Shown here: positions 1 to 9,518 of the stretch, one piece after another | Position numbering within the stretch: the first letter of the stretch is position 1 | How the letters are laid out: every line of letters starts with the position of its first letter | Assembly: GCF_020523965.1 (NCBI RefSeq) | Contig: NZ_JAJAPX010000002.1 | Span: forward strand, 434,001-498,000 | Source of the DNA: Neotamlana sargassicola | Lineage (GTDB): Bacteria > Bacteroidota > Bacteroidia > Flavobacteriales > Flavobacteriaceae | Length of the DNA stretch: 64,000 nucleotides | Direction: 5' to 3' | Made by a program: the position numbers and the translations under genes | Notes under the pieces: model-generated | Seen by the model: only the letters and a program-made list of their open reading frames with translations | Database searches by the model: none | What the model was told of the DNA's origin: nothing

Positions 1-2
1 AA

Positions 3-365
3 TCCTTTACATCACTTTTGCAAACGGGTGAGTTTAATAGAGAAAAACCACTTATTTGGGCCTTTTACGATGCTATTAACGAACGTCGTGTTGCGATGCG
101 AAAAGGCAAATACAAAATTATGGCGCGTATTGAAGCTAACGGAGAAACCTTAGGAAAAATCCATAACCTTTACGATGGTAACGAAGCATTAGTTAAAAAC
201 GCAGAGTTGGTCGATTTTGTGATGTTTAATCTAGAACAGGATATTAACGAATCGGAAGATTTAAAAGAAAAAGAACCTGAGGTTTTCCATACAATGAAAA
301 TAGCATTTCAAAAGGAATACAAAAAACTATTAGACGAAAGCCATATTTGGGTAAGAGCAGAATAA
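3..365 (+). CDS. S1-type sulfatase, C-terminal fragment (5' end outside window)
   Basis: The reading frame is open from the first in-frame codon and has no initiation context, so this is the end of a gene that begins before the window. About 120 residues remain. They fit the C-terminal part of type I (S1) sulfatases, where a segment like KPLIWAFYDA is followed by VAMRKGKYK and then a helical tail. The catalytic Cys-x-Pro/Ser-x-Arg motif lies upstream and cannot be seen, so neither activity nor subfamily can be judged. The stop codon is 4 bp before the next gene, which makes this the first visible member of a tightly packed operon that runs to the GH29 gene. The family is fairly secure; the substrate is unknown. 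Confidence 0.75.
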   Translation, partial: SFTSLLQTGEFNREKPLIWAFYDAINERRVAMRKGKYKIMARIEANGETLGKIHNLYDGNEALVKNAELVDFVMFNLEQDINESEDLKEKEPEVFHTMKIAFQKEYKKLLDESHIWVRAE

Positions 366-369
366 TTAA

Positions 370-3180
370 ATGATTAAAAAAGTTACCATATTAATTTTCG
401 TATTTACCGTCTTTTTTACTGAAGATGCCACGGCTCAATTTATTTTTCCAGATGAAATTAGTAGAGCGCATCCACGTTTAATTTCGTCAGGAGTTAATCG
501 CGACGCTATTTTAAAAGCTATAGACACTTCGCAGGCAATTAAAACCTCTTTTGAAGCTATTAAAAATGATGTTTCGAAATACATAAATCAGTTTAAAACA
601 GATAAAGATTGGTTGTCGTCTCGTTTGCAAATGTATTGGAAAAGTCATGCAACAAACGTATTTGTAAATGGGGAATTTTATGCCTATGCATCAGGAAAAG
701 CTCCAGTGCCAACCGTTCGATTTACGGGGCAACGCGATTATGTTACCGATTATAAAACACCAAAAATTGAAGATGTAAAACCGTATTTTGAAGATAACCG
801 CGGCCTATTTCTTCAAAATAAAAACACAGATAAATGGGAATGGGTAAGCCCTGAAAAAACGGGACGTGTTATAGAAAACACCAACGAAAATATTATGAAA
901 ATTGCCCGAAATGCGGCATTAGTTTATTTTGTTGAAGGCGATGAAGCCTATGCCAAATTAGCGCAACATGTTTTTGATGTGTATATGCAAGGTTTGTATT
1001 ATAGAAATGAACCTGTAGATTTAAAACAAGGTAATATTCAAAACGTAATTGGCATAACTTCTTTTCAAGTAATTAAAGAAAATATTGTTGATGAGTTAGC
1101 CGAAACGTACGACTTTCTGTATGATTATATACAACAAAATCATAACGACAGAAACGATATTTATACAACCTCATTAAAAAAACTTGCCGAAATTATTATT
1201 AAAAATGGAGTGCCAGATAATAACTGGAACTTACACCAAGCCAATAAAGTAATTGAAATTGCTTTGGTGTTAAATAATGATGAAGATTATAAAGATGGAA
1301 AAGGCTGCCAATATTATTTAAATCGTGTGTTTAATGAGTCGGAAGCAAGACAATGGTCGGTTAACGATGTTTTAAATTATGGCTACGATCAAAACAACGG
1401 TGTTTGGAACGAAAGTGCCGGTTATGCCTTAAGCGTTGCCGAAGGATTTACACATTTAGCCGGCGTTATTGAGGAAGCTTTAGGTGTCGATATTATGCCA
1501 AATATGCCGGTAATTCCAAAGGCAGTAAAAGTAATGCCGCAATATTTATATCCTAACAAAAGTATTGTAGCTTTTGGCGATTCGCATTATGGCGAATTAA
1601 AAAGTCAGCCTTTTTTAGATGTGATAAGTAACGCTCAAAAATTCAATAAAAAAACAGAAGAAGCCACGTTTACAAGCATGCTTTTTATGCTGAAAGATAA
1701 ACAGGAACTACTCACTAAAAAAGCTCCAAAAAATGCCTTTAATGCTTTTGTTTACAACACAAACGTAACATTAAATAAAACCATTGAAGCTGCTGATTTA
1801 ACAGATTATGCAACGGCATCGTTTTACGCACCAAATGTAAGTTGGTTGGCTATGCGAAATGGCATGGATAAGCACAACGGATTAATGATTTCGCAAGCGG
1901 CATCTTTAGGAAACCATGCACATTCTAACGGAATTGCCATGGAATTGTATGGTAAAGGCTATATTTTGGCTCCCGAAGGTGGTCGTGGTTCTAGTTATTT
2001 TAGAGACGATTACCGCCAATATTATTCGCAATTTCCTGCGCACAACACCGTATCGGTAAACGGGAAATCGCAGTACAATAAAATGCGTAGTTATTATGCG
2101 TTTGAAGTGAAGGCGATGTATCCGGCGTCCGAGAGAAAATCTGGCTATTACCCAAATATTAATTTTTCCGATTTATACTTTAACGAGCCAAGTACCAACG
2201 CCGATCAAAATAGAGTAATGAGTATTGTTAGAACAGGAGAAACATCTGGTTATTACATCGATATTTTTAGGTCGAAAACGAAAGCGGGTACTGCTAAATA
2301 TCACGATTATTTTTATCATAATTTAGGGCAAGAGTTGGATTTTTCAACTATAAATAATCAAACTATTGCTTTTAAATCATCTTCAAAATTAAATTCCAAA
2401 TCCGGAAATATTAAAGCTTACGATTTTTTATTTGATGAAACTTCAACACGCATAAAATCACCATTTAAAGCCATCTATAATTTATCTATTAATAATGAGA
2501 ATATTCAGATGAATATGTGGATGAATGCCGATGAAAATAGAGAGCTATTTAAAGTAAAGTCGCCACATTCTGAAGCCTTTCGTAAGATACTTCCCGAGGA
2601 TATTGAAAAAGCACCAATGCTTACAACCGTAGTTCGACAATATGGAGAAGCTTGGAATAACCCTTTTGTTGCGGTTTACGAGCCTTCAACCAATAAAGAA
2701 CCTGCCACAATTAAAACGGTAGAAACTTTTAAAATAGATTCAAAACTTAGTTTTGTTGGGGTAAAAATAGAAAGCAAAACAAACCGGGTAGATTATGTGT
2801 TTTCTTCTACTAGTCCAGAAGTTTGTCAACATCAATCTATTGATTTTACAGGAACATTTGGTGTGTTAACGCAAGAAGGTAATGCAACGACATTGTTTAT
2901 TGGTGCAGGTAAAAAAATAAGTTTTAACGGCTATACCATAGACGTTCTTGGTAAAAAATCGAGTTCGGCCACATTGGTTACTGGCGAGCAGTTTAAACTA
3001 ACATGCAATGATGCCATTTTATTAACCGTTCCAGATACTTTTAAAAAAGGAGCTATGGTTTTAAATATCGGATTTAAACAATTAAACGGAAGCAGAAAAA
3101 CAATAGATGGAAAAAAAGTGGTTCAATTTAAAGTGCCACCTACAAATTATCAAAATATATCAATTAAATTAAAAGAATAA
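370..3180 (+). CDS. heparinase II/III-like polysaccharide lyase, paralogue A
   Basis: A 936-residue secreted protein with a signal peptide ending near ATAQ. An alpha-helical N-terminal half (about 30-460) carries SRLQMYWKS and APVPTVRFTG. The following beta-rich part carries GNHAHSNGIAMELYGKGY and FPAHNTVSVNGKS. This toroid-plus-beta-sandwich arrangement is that of heparinase II/III-type lyases, which cleave uronic-acid-containing polysaccharides by beta-elimination. The His residues of NHAH and AHNT are natural catalytic or metal candidates. It is one of four paralogues in the window (others at 6866, 9519 and 22974). I cannot assign a CAZy PL family without a search; PL37 and PL40 (ulvan or glycosaminoglycan lyases) are possibilities. 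It lies 4 bp from both neighbours, a sulfatase and a GH97, which suggests co-transcription. Confidence 0.75.
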   Translation: MIKKVTILIFVFTVFFTEDATAQFIFPDEISRAHPRLISSGVNRDAILKAIDTSQAIKTSFEAIKNDVSKYINQFKTDKDWLSSRLQMYWKSHATNVFVNGEFYAYASGKAPVPTVRFTGQRDYVTDYKTPKIEDVKPYFEDNRGLFLQNKNTDKWEWVSPEKTGRVIENTNENIMKIARNAALVYFVEGDEAYAKLAQHVFDVYMQGLYYRNEPVDLKQGNIQNVIGITSFQVIKENIVDELAETYDFLYDYIQQNHNDRNDIYTTSLKKLAEIIIKNGVPDNNWNLHQANKVIEIALVLNNDEDYKDGKGCQYYLNRVFNESEARQWSVNDVLNYGYDQNNGVWNESAGYALSVAEGFTHLAGVIEEALGVDIMPNMPVIPKAVKVMPQYLYPNKSIVAFGDSHYGELKSQPFLDVISNAQKFNKKTEEATFTSMLFMLKDKQELLTKKAPKNAFNAFVYNTNVTLNKTIEAADLTDYATASFYAPNVSWLAMRNGMDKHNGLMISQAASLGNHAHSNGIAMELYGKGYILAPEGGRGSSYFRDDYRQYYSQFPAHNTVSVNGKSQYNKMRSYYAFEVKAMYPASERKSGYYPNINFSDLYFNEPSTNADQNRVMSIVRTGETSGYYIDIFRSKTKAGTAKYHDYFYHNLGQELDFSTINNQTIAFKSSSKLNSKSGNIKAYDFLFDETSTRIKSPFKAIYNLSINNENIQMNMWMNADENRELFKVKSPHSEAFRKILPEDIEKAPMLTTVVRQYGEAWNNPFVAVYEPSTNKEPATIKTVETFKIDSKLSFVGVKIESKTNRVDYVFSSTSPEVCQHQSIDFTGTFGVLTQEGNATTLFIGAGKKISFNGYTIDVLGKKSSSATLVTGEQFKLTCNDAILLTVPDTFKKGAMVLNIGFKQLNGSRKTIDGKKVVQFKVPPTNYQNISIKLKE

Positions 3181-3184
3181 ATTA

Positions 3185-5167
3185 ATGAAAATCCTTTTCA
3201 AAAAAAGTAGTGTAGCTGTTTTACTGTTATTGGTTTTAGCAAGCTGTAAACAAAATGAAGTTATTGAATTAGTTTCACCAGACGCATCAAAAAAAATTGT
3301 GTTTATGGATGGTGAAAACTCAAATAATATCTCGTTTTCGGTTCATTACAATAACCAACAAGTTATTCAAACATCCATTTTAGAATTACTTTCAGAAGAG
3401 TTAAATTTTTCAGGAAATATAATGGTTGAAAAAGTTGAAAACACTTCCGAAAATTCAACTTGGAACTCAAAGTTTAGTGAATTAAGTACTATTCCAGACC
3501 ATTATAATCAAATTAAAATTTATTTGAAACAAGGCGAAGCTAAGCTTAATGTTATTGCACGTGCTTATAACGAAGGTGTTGCGTTTGCATACGAAATTCC
3601 TGAGCAAAAGGGTATTAAGGAAATTGGTTTAAGCGAAAAAATCTATTATAATTTTTCAGAAGATTATCCAGTTTGGTCTACACCTAAGCGCGAAAAAGGC
3701 GTGTTAACTGCTCAAGGAAAATACCGAAAAATTCCAATCACCAAATTGGAAGAAGGGGCAGAACGCCCTTTGTTAATTGAGGTTAGCGATAGTATAAAAA
3801 TAGCCTTAGCAGAAGCACGTTTGGTAGATTATGCACGAATGAGTTTTAATCGAGGCAATAGTTCAAAGTATAGTATTGTATCATCTTTAGATGGAAAAGT
3901 AAGTGAGCAAAAACACGATATTGTATCGGGAGCGGTTATTGCCGAAAGAAAAATTGAAGGTGCTCAAGTACATAAAAAACTGCCAATTATGTCGCCTTGG
4001 CGCGTGGTAATGATGGGTAATAGTTATGCCAATTTATTAGAGAAAAATTACATCATTCAAAATTTAAATCCACCATCTGCAATCGATGATTCTTGGGTAG
4101 AGCCTGGTAAAGTGTTGCGTGAAACTACGCTAACAACCCAAGGCGGTTTTGCAGCAATTGATTTTGTGGCAAGCCATAACATGCAATACGTTCATTTTGA
4201 TGCTGGTTGGTATGGAAACGAAATGGATAACAAATCAGATGCGACAACCGTAACACTAGACCCAAAGCGTTCTAAAGGCCCTTTTGATATTGAAGCCATT
4301 TGTAAATATGCCAAAGAAAAAGGCGTAAAAGTAATGCTATACATAAACCGAAGAGCTTTAGAAGGAAAGGTTGATGAGGTTTTTCCTGTGCTTAAAAAAT
4401 GGGGTGTTTCTGGTGTAAAATACGGCTTTGTTCGTGTAGGAGATGAAGATGCCACAGCTTGGATGCACGAAGCGGTTAAAAAAGCTGCAAAGTACAAGTT
4501 GGTTATAGATATTCATGACGAATACAGACCAACAGGGTTTTCAAGAACCTATCCAAATTTATTAACACAAGAAGGTATTCGTGGCGATGAAGAGTCTGTG
4601 CCTAACGAACATACATTAATTACCATGTTTACAAGAATGTTGGCTGGAGCTGCCGATAATACGGTGTGTTACTACAACAAACGCGTAGATAAAATGGGCT
4701 CGCATGCTTCCCAATTGGCAAAAACAGTGTGTATTTTTAGTCCAATGCAGTTTTTATACTGGTACGATAAAGCACCTGCGGCACCTGTAAAAGAGGACGG
4801 ACTTTGGGGCGATACTAAAACCATTGGTAACGAGCCGGAATTAGAGTTTTTTAACAACGTACCAACCACTTGGGATGAAACTAAAGTACTGCAAGCCGAA
4901 ATTGGCGAAATAGGTGTTGTTGCCAGAAGAAAAGGAAATGACTGGTTTGTGGGTTGTATAAACGGAACTAAAGCACAACAAGTTACGGTAGATTTTTCAT
5001 TTTTAGAGTCTAATCAAAATTACGATGCCAAATTATATACCGATGACGAAACGGTAAATACAAGAACCAAAGTAAAAATTACAGAATCAGAATTAAGCAA
5101 TCAATCAAAATTAAACCTATCGGTTAAAGCCAATAATGGTTTTGTAATGCATATCAAAAAACAATAA
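3185..5167 (+). CDS. GH97 family glycoside hydrolase, lipoprotein
   Basis: A 660-residue protein with a lipoprotein signal (lipobox LASC, Cys about 21), so probably membrane-anchored in the periplasm or at the surface. It has the GH97 layout: an N-terminal beta-sandwich with DASKKIVFMD, a (beta/alpha)8 barrel starting near FVASHNMQYVHFDAGWYG, and a short C-terminal sheet domain. GH97 contains inverting alpha-glucosidases and retaining alpha-galactosidases. At about residues 409-413 the motif reads KYGFV, where retaining members have an Asp nucleophile (KVDF-like), so this copy looks like the inverting type. The HDEYRPTG (about 442) and TQEGIRGDE (about 460) segments supply the expected Glu residues. 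Family assignment is good; the assignment to a mechanism is from memory of the family, and the sugar is unknown. It sits 4 bp after lyase A. Confidence 0.8.
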   Translation: MKILFKKSSVAVLLLLVLASCKQNEVIELVSPDASKKIVFMDGENSNNISFSVHYNNQQVIQTSILELLSEELNFSGNIMVEKVENTSENSTWNSKFSELSTIPDHYNQIKIYLKQGEAKLNVIARAYNEGVAFAYEIPEQKGIKEIGLSEKIYYNFSEDYPVWSTPKREKGVLTAQGKYRKIPITKLEEGAERPLLIEVSDSIKIALAEARLVDYARMSFNRGNSSKYSIVSSLDGKVSEQKHDIVSGAVIAERKIEGAQVHKKLPIMSPWRVVMMGNSYANLLEKNYIIQNLNPPSAIDDSWVEPGKVLRETTLTTQGGFAAIDFVASHNMQYVHFDAGWYGNEMDNKSDATTVTLDPKRSKGPFDIEAICKYAKEKGVKVMLYINRRALEGKVDEVFPVLKKWGVSGVKYGFVRVGDEDATAWMHEAVKKAAKYKLVIDIHDEYRPTGFSRTYPNLLTQEGIRGDEESVPNEHTLITMFTRMLAGAADNTVCYYNKRVDKMGSHASQLAKTVCIFSPMQFLYWYDKAPAAPVKEDGLWGDTKTIGNEPELEFFNNVPTTWDETKVLQAEIGEIGVVARRKGNDWFVGCINGTKAQQVTVDFSFLESNQNYDAKLYTDDETVNTRTKVKITESELSNQSKLNLSVKANNGFVMHIKKQ

Positions 5168-5182
5168 TCAAACTAAAATACT

Positions 5183-6850
5183 ATGAAACTAATATTAAAA
5201 TGTGTTACTGTAATGCTTTGTTTTGCGGTAATAGCTTGTAAAAACAAAGAAACCAAACAAAAACCTGTTGTAAAAAAAGAACTTCCGGCTAAGAGACCAA
5301 ACATCATTTTTATGATGTCTGATGATCATGCGTATCAAGCCATTAGTGCCTACAGCAATCATTTAATCGAAACACCAAATATAGATCGTATTGCAAACGA
5401 AGGTATTAAGTTTACCAACGCCTGTGTATCAAACTCTATTTGTGCACCATCAAGAGCAACTATTTTAACTGGTAAACACTGCCACATTCATGGTAAAGTA
5501 GATAATGTTTTTCCTTTTGATGAGTCGCAAACCACCTTTCCGCAACTTATGCAACAAGCGGGTTATAAAACCGCTATGTTTGGTAAATTACACTTTGGAA
5601 ACAACCCAAAAGGCGTTGATGAATTTAAAATTTTACCAGGACAAGGCCGCTATTACAACCCTATTTTTAATACAAACGATGGGCAAATTACGGTTGAAGG
5701 TTATGTAACCGATATTATTATGGACATGACTTTAGAATGGTTAGAGAAAAACAAAAACGACGACCAACCATTTATGTTGTTTTCTATGCAAAAAGCACCG
5801 CACAGAGAGTGGTTGCCTGCACCTCGCCATTTTAAAGAATATACCAAGAAAACCTTTGTAGAGCCAGAAACGTTATTCGACGATTATGAAGGTAGAGGAA
5901 GTGCTGCTAAAACTGCCGAAATGAATTTATTAAAACATATGAATTGGGCTGGTGATGCTAAAATTTATCCAGAACTAATGAAAGAACTCGGTTTGAAAGA
6001 TGAGTCTGGTTGGGATTTAGAAGCTTTTGAACGCGAAGTTGGTGCCATGAACGAAACACAACGAGCCGTTTGGGATTCTACTTACGGACCAGTAATGGCA
6101 GATTTTAAAACTAAATATCCAGAAATGGACGATAAAGCTTTAATGAAATGGCGCTACCAACGTTACATGCAAGATTATTTAGGTTGCATTGCTTCGGTTG
6201 ATGAAAACGTTGGGCGTTTACTAGATTATTTAGAGGATTCTGGTCTAGATGAAAATACCATGATTATTTATACTTCCGATCAAGGATTTTACCTTGGTGA
6301 ACACGGTTGGTTCGATAAGCGTTTTGTGTACGATGAATCGTTTAAAACGCCATTATTAATTAAATGGCCAAATGTTATCGAGCCAGGAATTACAAACACC
6401 GAAATGGTGCAAAATTTAGATTTTGCACAAACCATTTTAGAAGCTGCTCAAATAAAAGCGCCAAATGATATGCAAGGCGAAAGTTTAATACCATTATTAT
6501 TAGGAAATGAAGAAGAATGGACGCGCGATGCTGTGTATTACCATTATTACGAATATCCTGGTATTCATATGGTAAAAAGACATTACGCTATCATAACACA
6601 AGATTATAAGTTGGCGCATTTTTATTATGATGTTGATGAGTGGGAATTATACGACCGTAAAAAAGACCCACAAGAAATGAAAAATGTAATTAACGATCCT
6701 GCTTATGCCGATGTGGTTGTGAAATTAAAAGAACAATTAAAAGAGATGCGTGCGCATTATGGCGATAGCTCGGAGTTAGATCAAGAGATTCTGCGAAAGT
6801 ATTTAGAAGCTAAAGACAACCCAGATATTGAAACCGTACCGTTGCACTAA
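5183..6850 (+). CDS. S1 family sulfatase (CAPSR type), lipoprotein
   Basis: A 555-residue sulfatase with a lipoprotein signal (VIACKN). The catalytic motif is CAPSR, with Cys at residue 87, which would be oxidised to formylglycine. The calcium-binding Asp pair is in MMSDDHAYQAI. The distal metal site is in YTSDQGFYLGEHGWFDK (about 365). The C-terminal part has HYYEYPG and LYDRKKDPQEMKN, the tail typical of N-acetylglucosamine-6-sulfatase-like and mucin-desulfating-like enzymes (probably near S1_11). It is expected to remove sulfate esters from the polymer or its oligosaccharides. A separate sulfatase-maturating enzyme would be needed and is not in the window. Intergenic spacing is 15 bp on both sides, so it belongs to the same operon. 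Subfamily and position of the sulfate are not certain. Confidence 0.9.
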   Translation: MKLILKCVTVMLCFAVIACKNKETKQKPVVKKELPAKRPNIIFMMSDDHAYQAISAYSNHLIETPNIDRIANEGIKFTNACVSNSICAPSRATILTGKHCHIHGKVDNVFPFDESQTTFPQLMQQAGYKTAMFGKLHFGNNPKGVDEFKILPGQGRYYNPIFNTNDGQITVEGYVTDIIMDMTLEWLEKNKNDDQPFMLFSMQKAPHREWLPAPRHFKEYTKKTFVEPETLFDDYEGRGSAAKTAEMNLLKHMNWAGDAKIYPELMKELGLKDESGWDLEAFEREVGAMNETQRAVWDSTYGPVMADFKTKYPEMDDKALMKWRYQRYMQDYLGCIASVDENVGRLLDYLEDSGLDENTMIIYTSDQGFYLGEHGWFDKRFVYDESFKTPLLIKWPNVIEPGITNTEMVQNLDFAQTILEAAQIKAPNDMQGESLIPLLLGNEEEWTRDAVYYHYYEYPGIHMVKRHYAIITQDYKLAHFYYDVDEWELYDRKKDPQEMKNVINDPAYADVVVKLKEQLKEMRAHYGDSSELDQEILRKYLEAKDNPDIETVPLH

Positions 6851-6865
6851 AGAGCAATTTTATTT

Positions 6866-9517
6866 ATGAAATTTAAAATCATTGTAGTTGTTATTTTAAC
6901 CTGTTGTTTAAATGTGGTTGTTGCGCAAAAGGCAGAACATCCAAGAATTTATACAAAGGCAAGCGAGCGCACCAATATTATTAATAAAATTGAAACGGAA
7001 GATTGGGCAAAAACGTCGTGGGAAGCTTTATTACAAGATATTGATGGGCATGTTAATCGTCATGTTACCAATCCGGAATGGATGGTGTCACGATTAGCCA
7101 TGTATTGGAAAGAAGGCGAGCGCTACACGCAATGTTATATTAAAAATCAAGATTGGGATTATGGCGAGGGTAATGCGCCACTTCCAACGGTTCGCTTACC
7201 TGGTATGCGCCGCTGGAACGATTTTGTAAATGTACCTTTAGAAGACAGAACACCTTACAACGCTACTGGCGATATGCTAGGAATTAGCCGTTCAAGTGCC
7301 GATAAAACACCAGTTTTAGTGCCTTATAAGGAAACCGGACACATGATTCGTCAGAATAATTCTGAAATTTTAAAACTAGCCGAAAAATCAGCTTTTGCTT
7401 ATTTCATAACTCAAGAAGAAAAATACGCTAAATTTTCGGCCGATATTTTCTGGACTTGGATGCTTGGTACGTATTACATGCAACCACCTTTAGATCCTGA
7501 AAAATCTAGTAAAGGTCCTGGAGGTTATGCGCCTGGTGGTATTTTAGGCTATTACGATTACGAAGTTATTCACGACGATCGTCAAGATTTTGCAGCGGCC
7601 ATTTACGATTTTCTGTACAATTACTTAAATGCAAATCCGCATAAACATTTAAAAACCATAAATAAATCGGTTACCGATGTGTCTAGCGAAGTGTTTAAAC
7701 GCTTCATTGAAATTGGTTTAGTTCGCGGTGGCAAAAAAGGGAATTGGAATGTAAATCGCTACCGCCACATTATGAATAGTATTTTGGTTTTAGAGCCAAA
7801 TGAATTTTACGCTGATAAAAAAGGACGCGACTATTATATTCCGTTTTACACCGAAAAATCGGGCGATCATTACGCCGGTTTACCCGAAATTGTTGCAAAT
7901 TATAATAAAGTCACTGGTTTATGGCCAGAGTCTCCAGGTTATGCCTCTGGCATGATTCCTTTTGTGTTAGAAATGGGATTAAAGCTGTATAATTCTGGCG
8001 TAAACACTTTGGCAGGAAACCCCATAATAGAAAAAGCAGCTTTAGCCAATTTAGGATGGTTAGATGCCCGCGGAAACTTAGTGTTATTTGGCGATATGCG
8101 CGGTGGTCCAGCAGATATGTCGGCCTTTGAATCGTTGTTAACTTATGCCACTTGGGAAGGGAATACAGAAACAGCCAAAAGTATGGCAACGGCTATTCGA
8201 AAAAATATAGCTTCGGGTCAATATAAACGTGAAAATTCAGGGTGGCAAGGCATTATTTTTAATCAACCCTTACCAGATTCAGGAAGCGAATTGCCGTTTC
8301 ATAAAGCGGCTTATTCGCCATTTCATAGACATATCATCATGAAAAATGGTAACGATGAAGCTAACGGACTAATGTTTACGCTCTACGGCGGAAGATACCA
8401 ATCGCATTTAGCCGAAAACGGTTTGGCTATGCAATTTTATAGTAATGGTTGGGTCATGTCTCCAGATGCTTCGGCTTACGAATCGTATTGGTCTAAAGAT
8501 GCAGGTTATCATCGTGGAATTACAGGCTCAAACACCATTGTTCCAGGCTATAAAAAAGGAGCCATTACCATTAATGCTATGGAACCATCGGTAGACACAA
8601 CAAATAGTTTTTATAATACGACTTCGGTTTCAGATAATGTGTCGTTTGCTGATGTTTCAGCTGAAGAAAAACGCCGATTAGTAGCCATGATTCGTACTTC
8701 GGAAACCACTGGGTATTACGTTGATGTTTTCAGATCAAATCAAAACAATAACGATTATATTCATCATAACTTAGGGCATACAGTGTCATTAAAAAACACA
8801 TCAAATACAACCTTGAAATTGAATGATGTAAATGATTTAGGGACTGAATACGATAAAAACTATAGCTTCTTCAAAAATCAGAAAAAAATAAAATTTAATG
8901 AAGATTTTAATGCTATTTGGGATGTTGATTATTTAACGGTAAATATGTGGATGATGGGACAAAATAACCGCGAACTTTATACGGTTTCAGCGCCGCCAAC
9001 CACACTTAGAAGCGATATTACACCAAACCAGATTAATAAAAGTCCAGAAAATACGCCAACGTTAATTGTGAGGCAAAACGGTATAAATGGCGCAAAATAT
9101 CCTTTTGTATCGGTTTTTGAAACTTATAAAACGGGTAAAAAATCCATTAAAAACATTTCAAAAATTGAAGCCAACCAAAGTTTTGTAGGTATAACTGTTG
9201 AAGGCGAACAAAGCACTCAAATTATTTTAAGTGCTACCGAACAAAAATTAGTTAAACCCGAAAAAGGCATTGCTTTTGAAGGTGTTTTTGGAGTTGTTTC
9301 AGAAAAAAACAATGCTTTTGAATATTTATATTTAGGACAAGGCAAATTGCTTCAACACGGAAACTTTAAAATTGAAGCCTTTGATGAAGCTGTTTCTGCT
9401 GAATTACGATTTAAAGAGGGACGTTATTTTTATTCATCAGATAAACCGGTGTCAATAAAATTAAATAAAGGAGAAGCAAAAAACTATCCTGCTGGATATA
9501 ATATGGAAATTAAATAA
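6866..9517 (+). CDS. heparinase II/III-like protein, divergent paralogue B
   Basis: An 883-residue secreted protein (signal peptide ending near VVAQ). It shares the overall layout of paralogues A, C and D: SRLAMYWKEGE, APLPTVRLPG and the helical half followed by a beta-rich half with YYVDVFRSN and IHHNLGH. It differs where the others are most alike. The NHAH..GI segment is replaced by QSHLAENGLAMQFYSNGW, and the PAHNTV segment by TGSNTIVPG, so two otherwise invariant His positions are changed. The central region is also rewritten (RTPYNATGDM instead of DDxRGLYL). This suggests a different substrate or a changed mechanism, not simple redundancy. It ends 1 bp before paralogue C, so translational coupling is likely. 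Confidence 0.65.
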   Translation: MKFKIIVVVILTCCLNVVVAQKAEHPRIYTKASERTNIINKIETEDWAKTSWEALLQDIDGHVNRHVTNPEWMVSRLAMYWKEGERYTQCYIKNQDWDYGEGNAPLPTVRLPGMRRWNDFVNVPLEDRTPYNATGDMLGISRSSADKTPVLVPYKETGHMIRQNNSEILKLAEKSAFAYFITQEEKYAKFSADIFWTWMLGTYYMQPPLDPEKSSKGPGGYAPGGILGYYDYEVIHDDRQDFAAAIYDFLYNYLNANPHKHLKTINKSVTDVSSEVFKRFIEIGLVRGGKKGNWNVNRYRHIMNSILVLEPNEFYADKKGRDYYIPFYTEKSGDHYAGLPEIVANYNKVTGLWPESPGYASGMIPFVLEMGLKLYNSGVNTLAGNPIIEKAALANLGWLDARGNLVLFGDMRGGPADMSAFESLLTYATWEGNTETAKSMATAIRKNIASGQYKRENSGWQGIIFNQPLPDSGSELPFHKAAYSPFHRHIIMKNGNDEANGLMFTLYGGRYQSHLAENGLAMQFYSNGWVMSPDASAYESYWSKDAGYHRGITGSNTIVPGYKKGAITINAMEPSVDTTNSFYNTTSVSDNVSFADVSAEEKRRLVAMIRTSETTGYYVDVFRSNQNNNDYIHHNLGHTVSLKNTSNTTLKLNDVNDLGTEYDKNYSFFKNQKKIKFNEDFNAIWDVDYLTVNMWMMGQNNRELYTVSAPPTTLRSDITPNQINKSPENTPTLIVRQNGINGAKYPFVSVFETYKTGKKSIKNISKIEANQSFVGITVEGEQSTQIILSATEQKLVKPEKGIAFEGVFGVVSEKNNAFEYLYLGQGKLLQHGNFKIEAFDEAVSAELRFKEGRYFYSSDKPVSIKLNKGEAKNYPAGYNMEIK

Positions 9518-9518
9518 A

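Noticed and set aside
4192-4497. Open frame of 101 codons on the minus strand
   Set aside because: It lies wholly inside the well-supported GH97 gene and has no family-like sequence. The same holds for the other antisense frames in the large enzyme genes.
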